A DNA stretch of 14,960 nt from Magnetococcales bacterium (GTDB taxonomy: Bacteria; Pseudomonadota; Magnetococcia; Magnetococcales; Magnetaquicoccaceae), in contig JADGCE010000058.1 in NCBI GenBank assembly GCA_015229095.1, positions 1 through 14,960 on the forward strand. The letters run 5' to 3'. The notes beneath the pieces were generated by a model. The model was not told the DNA's origin and did no database searches. It saw only the letters and a list, made by a program, of their open reading frames with translations. Positions 11,696 to 14,960 of the stretch are shown in pieces. The stretch's first letter is position 1. Each line of letters opens with the position of its first letter. Position numbers and translations under genes: made by a program.

Positions 11696-13918
11696 ATGTC
11701 TGCCCACGACGCCCCTGTTTGCTGTTCCAGCCACTGCGCTGCCGAGAGTCAGGCCATGACACCACCCCTGACGCCCCCGCTTTCCATGTCCGAGGGTGAA
11801 CGGATGGTGTTGCGTGTCACCAAACTGTGTTGCCCGACCGAGGCGGACCTGATCCGCAAATGCCTTTCCGGCATGCAAGGTATTTTGCAGATGGATTTCG
11901 ATTTTATCCGCCGGGAATTGATCGTGCTGCATCACGGCGTGGAGCGGAGGGCGGTGATTGCTGCTCTTCGTGCCGTGGACATGGAGCCAGACCGGATGGC
12001 AGAAACGTCGGAAGGGGATCGAACCCGCACCCTGCCGGTTCAATCTGCCATCTCTCACCGGGAATGGCTGGTGACCGCTGTCGCCGGTTTGACCGCCAGT
12101 GGCGCGGAAATTCTCGCATGGAGCGGGGTGGATGAAACCTCTCCATGGATCGTCATGCTCTCTCTGCTCTCGATCCTGGTCGGCGGTCGCGACACCTTGC
12201 AACGGGGCTGGATCGCCCTGCGTCATCTCTCCCTCAATATGAATTTTCTGATGAGTCTTGCGGTCCTGGGGGCCATGAGCATTGGCCAATGGCCCGAAGC
12301 GGCCATGGTGGTCTTTCTGTTCGGCCTGGCCGAACGGATCGAGGCCCTTTCCATGGACCGGGCGCGCAACGCCGTCCGGGAATTGATGTCTCTGGCCCCG
12401 GAAACCGTCACCCTGCAGACCGAGTCTGGAATGTGGGAAAGCGTGCCTGCCGCCACTGTGACCGTGGATCGTCTGCTGCAAGTCAAGCCCGGGGAACGGA
12501 TCGCTCTGGATGGTGTGGTGGTGTCGGGACGTTCCAGCGTCAATCAGGCTCCCATCACCGGAGAGAGTGTTCCCGTTACGAAGGATGTGGGCCATTCTGT
12601 GTATGCGGGCTCGATCAACGGTTCCGGGGTGTTGGAATACCGCGTTACCGCCGATTTCAAACACTCCACATTGGCGCGCATCATAGACACCGTGCAGGAT
12701 GCCCAGGCCAAGCGTGCGCCGATGCAGCGTATCGTGGAAAAATTCGCCCGCTATTACACCCCTGCCGTGGTGGGTATCGCGGGATTGATCGCTACCATGC
12801 CTCCCATCCTGTTTGACGACCCATTCATCCCCTGGTTTTACAAGGCGCTGGTGATGCTGGTGGTGGCCTGTCCCTGCGCCCTGGTGATCTCCACCCCGGT
12901 GACGGTGGTCAGTGGTCTGGCCGCCGGAGCGCGACGCGGCGTTCTGATCAAGGGCGGGCTGTATCTGGAGCAGGCCCACGATTTACGGGCCATCGCCATG
13001 GACAAGACCGGCACCCTGACCCATGGTCGTTTGGAGATGACCGATTTCGTTATCCTGGGAGAGCGGAACCGGGAGCAGATCCTGCGTCTGGCAGCCAGTC
13101 TGGAAGCCCACTCCGAACATCCGGTGGCCGCCGCCATCACAGCGGCCTGGGGAAAAGAACGCCCACTGCTTCACGTTCGCCATTTCGAGGCACTTAGCGG
13201 ACGTGGCGCACGGGGAACGGTTGCGGGGGAGATTCATCACATCGGCAATCACCGTCTGCTGGAAGAACTCGGCCTGTGTCGTCCCGAAGTGGAGGCGATC
13301 ATCCTGCCTTTGGAACAGGATGAAAAGACGGTCGTGGTGCTGGTTTCATCCAGTGAACCACTGGCAGTGATTGCTGTATCCGACCGCATGCGGGAAAACG
13401 CGCCAGAGGCGATTCGTGACCTTCATGATCTGGGTATTGCTGTGACCATGTTGACCGGTGACAATGCTGCCACGGCTCAGGCCATCGCCCGTCATGCCGG
13501 GATCGAGGATGTACGGGCCGAGTTGTTGCCCGATGAAAAATTGCGTGCCATCGAGGAGATGACAGACCGTTTCGGCATCGTGGCCATGGTGGGGGACGGT
13601 ATCAACGACGCTCCGGCCTTGGCGCGTGCCTCCATTGGCATCGCCATGGGTACTACCGGCACGGATACCGCCCTGGAGACCGCTGACGTGGCCATCATGA
13701 ACGACGACCTGCGCAAGATCGGAGAGTTTGTGCGCCTTGGACGGGCGACTCGACGTATCCTGTGGGAAAATATCACCCTGGCCATCAGTATCAAAGGCTT
13801 CTTTCTGGTGCTGGGGGCCGTCGGTCTGGCCAGCTTATGGATGGCTGTGCTGGCTGACATGGGTGCCAGCCTGCTGGTGATCTTCAACGGGCGACGTTTG
13901 CTGGGATTCAAAGGTTGA
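11696..13918 (+). CDS. cadA: P1B-2-type Zn/Cd/Pb-exporting ATPase (CadA/ZntA family)
   Basis: A 740-residue inner-membrane heavy-metal pump. After a cysteine-bearing tail (VCCSSHC, 8-14) there is one HMA-like domain (about 38-100), whose metal loop is KLCCPTEAD rather than GMxCxxC. Transmembrane segments start near 124. Catalytic features: ITGESVP (287-293), the membrane CPC (392-394, in VVACPCALVISTP), phosphorylated Asp436 in DKTGTLT, SEHP (473-476) and GDGINDAPA (633-641). Lys700 and Asp721 have the 21-residue spacing of the substrate-binding Lys693 and Asp714 of ZntA, which indicates divalent Zn, Cd or Pb rather than copper. The CadR/PbrR-type regulator and operator agree. The gene is followed after 3 bp by dsbB. 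Codon use and intact motifs suggest a working pump; preference among the three metals cannot be read from sequence. Confidence 0.95.
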   Translation: MSAHDAPVCCSSHCAAESQAMTPPLTPPLSMSEGERMVLRVTKLCCPTEADLIRKCLSGMQGILQMDFDFIRRELIVLHHGVERRAVIAALRAVDMEPDRMAETSEGDRTRTLPVQSAISHREWLVTAVAGLTASGAEILAWSGVDETSPWIVMLSLLSILVGGRDTLQRGWIALRHLSLNMNFLMSLAVLGAMSIGQWPEAAMVVFLFGLAERIEALSMDRARNAVRELMSLAPETVTLQTESGMWESVPAATVTVDRLLQVKPGERIALDGVVVSGRSSVNQAPITGESVPVTKDVGHSVYAGSINGSGVLEYRVTADFKHSTLARIIDTVQDAQAKRAPMQRIVEKFARYYTPAVVGIAGLIATMPPILFDDPFIPWFYKALVMLVVACPCALVISTPVTVVSGLAAGARRGVLIKGGLYLEQAHDLRAIAMDKTGTLTHGRLEMTDFVILGERNREQILRLAASLEAHSEHPVAAAITAAWGKERPLLHVRHFEALSGRGARGTVAGEIHHIGNHRLLEELGLCRPEVEAIILPLEQDEKTVVVLVSSSEPLAVIAVSDRMRENAPEAIRDLHDLGIAVTMLTGDNAATAQAIARHAGIEDVRAELLPDEKLRAIEEMTDRFGIVAMVGDGINDAPALARASIGIAMGTTGTDTALETADVAIMNDDLRKIGEFVRLGRATRRILWENITLAISIKGFFLVLGAVGLASLWMAVLADMGASLLVIFNGRRLLGFKG

Positions 13919-13921
13919 CAC

Positions 13922-14365
13922 ATGAACGATTCAATCTCTTCCAATGAGATTCCACCGGGGTGGATGCTGATCTTTATGGCCTGGACCGTGGTTGCCAGTG
14001 CTACCCTCGGCAGCCTCTTTTTCAGTGAAGTCATGGGGGTTCCAGTCTGCATCCTCTGCTGGTATCAACGCATCGCCCTCTATCCACTGACGTTCATACT
14101 GGCGGTTGGTTTGTTTCCATATGACCCCAAAGTGGTACGATACGCTGGCGTTTTGACGGGGATGGGGTGGTGTACCGCTCTGTTTCACGTGCTTCTGGTT
14201 GCCGGTGTCATTCCCGAAAAAATCCATCCCTGTATGCAGGGCATTCCCTGCTCGGAAACCCATCTCGTCTTGTTCGGGTTTCTGACAATTCCCATGATGT
14301 CGTTGTTAACCTTTACACTTGTTGCTGCTCTGCTTTTTTTTGCTCGAAGGATGCAATCCTCATGA
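13922..14365 (+). CDS. Disulfide bond formation protein DsbB/BdbC family
   Basis: A 147-residue inner-membrane protein with four hydrophobic segments (about 14-36, 51-64, 74-95, 116-140). The first periplasmic pair is Cys43 and Cys46, in PVCILCWYQR, the DsbB hallmark. The second pair is Cys104 and Cys110 in the loop HPCMQGIPCSE. DsbB-type proteins reoxidise a DsbA-like partner and pass electrons to quinones. The short second loop and small size fit the BdbC-like branch. ATG 13922 follows the cadA stop by 3 bp, with AAAGG in the end of cadA as ribosome site. The stop overlaps the next gene's start (ATGA). The three genes therefore form one tightly packed unit, placing disulfide chemistry under metal control by inference. 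Confidence 0.92.
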   Translation: MNDSISSNEIPPGWMLIFMAWTVVASATLGSLFFSEVMGVPVCILCWYQRIALYPLTFILAVGLFPYDPKVVRYAGVLTGMGWCTALFHVLLVAGVIPEKIHPCMQGIPCSETHLVLFGFLTIPMMSLLTFTLVAALLFFARRMQSS

Positions 14366-14960
14366 ATCGTAAAATCCTCTTTGTTTCCGTTGCTGGACTG
14401 CTTCTGCTGGTTTTTGCCATTGGCGTCATGCGATTTCAGGACCGAACGGTTGAACAACAGAATGAATCCATGAGCAAGAATTTAAGTGCGTTGGAACGAT
14501 CTGGAGCCCCGATCAAGGGTCCAACGGATGCCAAGGTCACCATTGTGGAGTTTTTGGATCCTGCTTGCGAAACCTGTCGAGAGTTCTATCCCCTTGTGCA
14601 ACGATTGATCGACGAGTATCCGGGCAAGGTGAGGGTGATGGTGCGCTATGCCCCCCTGCATGCCGGATCAGACCAGGTGGTTAGAATGCTGGAGGCGGCT
14701 CGTTACCAGGGCCAATTCTGGCAGGCATTGGAACGGCTGTTTGCGCATCAGAATCGTTGGGTGGTCAATCATACATCCCAGCCCATGCGCGCCCTGGCCC
14801 TGTTGGACTCTTTACAATTGGATCGGGAGCGGTTTTTGACTGACATGAATCGTCCTGAGACAGCCCAGGTGGTTCAACAGGATCTCCAGGATGGGCAACG
14901 CCTCGGTATCCGGGCCACCCCTGAATTTTTTGTCAATGGCCGTCCCATGCCCAGTTTTGG
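14362..14960 (+). CDS. DsbA-like thioredoxin-fold thiol:disulfide oxidoreductase (3' truncated)
   Basis: 199 codons are present and the frame is still open at the window end. An N-terminal hydrophobic stretch (about 5-23) with a preceding Arg-Lys suggests a signal anchor or signal peptide directing it to the periplasm. The thioredoxin-fold start VTIVEFLDPACETCREFYP carries the redox motif Cys69-Glu-Thr-Cys72. The cis-proline loop is RATPEFFVNGR (Pro187). Between them is a helical insertion typical of the DsbA/BdbD class (Thioredoxin_4). CETC is an uncommon active-site pair, while CPHC is standard for DsbA. ATG 14362 overlaps the dsbB stop codon by 4 bases, and AAGGA lies 10 bases upstream. 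With the DsbB-like protein it would form a self-contained oxidising pair. An isomerase or reductase role cannot be ruled out. Confidence 0.9.
   Translation, partial: MNRKILFVSVAGLLLLVFAIGVMRFQDRTVEQQNESMSKNLSALERSGAPIKGPTDAKVTIVEFLDPACETCREFYPLVQRLIDEYPGKVRVMVRYAPLHAGSDQVVRMLEAARYQGQFWQALERLFAHQNRWVVNHTSQPMRALALLDSLQLDRERFLTDMNRPETAQVVQQDLQDGQRLGIRATPEFFVNGRPMPSF

Noticed and set aside
11600..12979. 459-codon open frame antisense to cadA
   Set aside because: It covers the operator and the pump's conserved domains, and its composition is typical of a complementary-strand artefact.
1..14960. CRISPR arrays, tRNA or rRNA genes, prophage or magnetosome genes
   Set aside because: No regularly spaced repeats, no cloverleaf-like sequence in the short gaps, and no phage or mam/mms-type proteins were seen.

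Overview
The window looks like chromosomal DNA of a GC-rich Gram-negative proteobacterium. The evidence is an outer-membrane lipoprotein carrier (LolA), a DsbB/DsbA pair, RimO, and a methyl-accepting chemotaxis protein. The tsaD-gpsA adjacency is common in Alphaproteobacteria, and the overall mix would suit an alphaproteobacterial or magnetotactic-coccus-like lineage. That placement is only an impression; there is no rRNA here to test it.

Layout. 1-453 (+): 3' end of a chemotaxis receptor gene. 480-1325 (+): aldo/keto reductase. 1329-1471: a 143-bp element with 17-bp perfect terminal inverted repeats, flanked by TCA on both sides. It lies exactly between the stop codons of two convergent genes. 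1472-4124 (-): lolA-yajQ-rimO, read leftward. 4125-4379: divergent control region. 4380-5868 (+): a kinase-less phosphorelay set (HPt protein, OmpR-type regulator, single-domain receiver). 5926-8017 (+): tsaD and gpsA. 8047-8091: stem-loop between convergent genes. 8097-9614 (-): a 505-residue protein with two zinc ribbons, a long coiled coil and a C-terminal J domain. 9835-11129 (+): queE and a ThiE/TenI-family gene overlapping by ATGA. 11104-11583 (-) and 11696 to the window end (+): a divergent heavy-metal module, with a CadR/PbrR-type MerR regulator facing cadA-dsbB-dsbA-like. Its operator is a perfect 9-3-9 dyad inside a 19-bp promoter spacer.

How it fits together. Much of the window is housekeeping: lipoprotein sorting, ribosomal protein S12 modification, tRNA t6A synthesis, phospholipid precursor supply, and queuosine and thiamine metabolism. 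The accessory content is the signalling cassette, the zinc-ribbon/coiled-coil/J-domain protein, the small inverted-repeat element and the metal-efflux operon. In the last, a Zn/Cd/Pb P-type ATPase is tightly coupled to an apparently complete disulfide-forming pair. This suggests, by inference only, that cytoplasmic metal export is co-expressed with oxidative protection or refolding of envelope thiols.

The strongest items for a second look are the inverted-repeat element between abutting stop codons, the J-domain protein architecture, and the cadA-dsbB-dsbA operon with its regulator.
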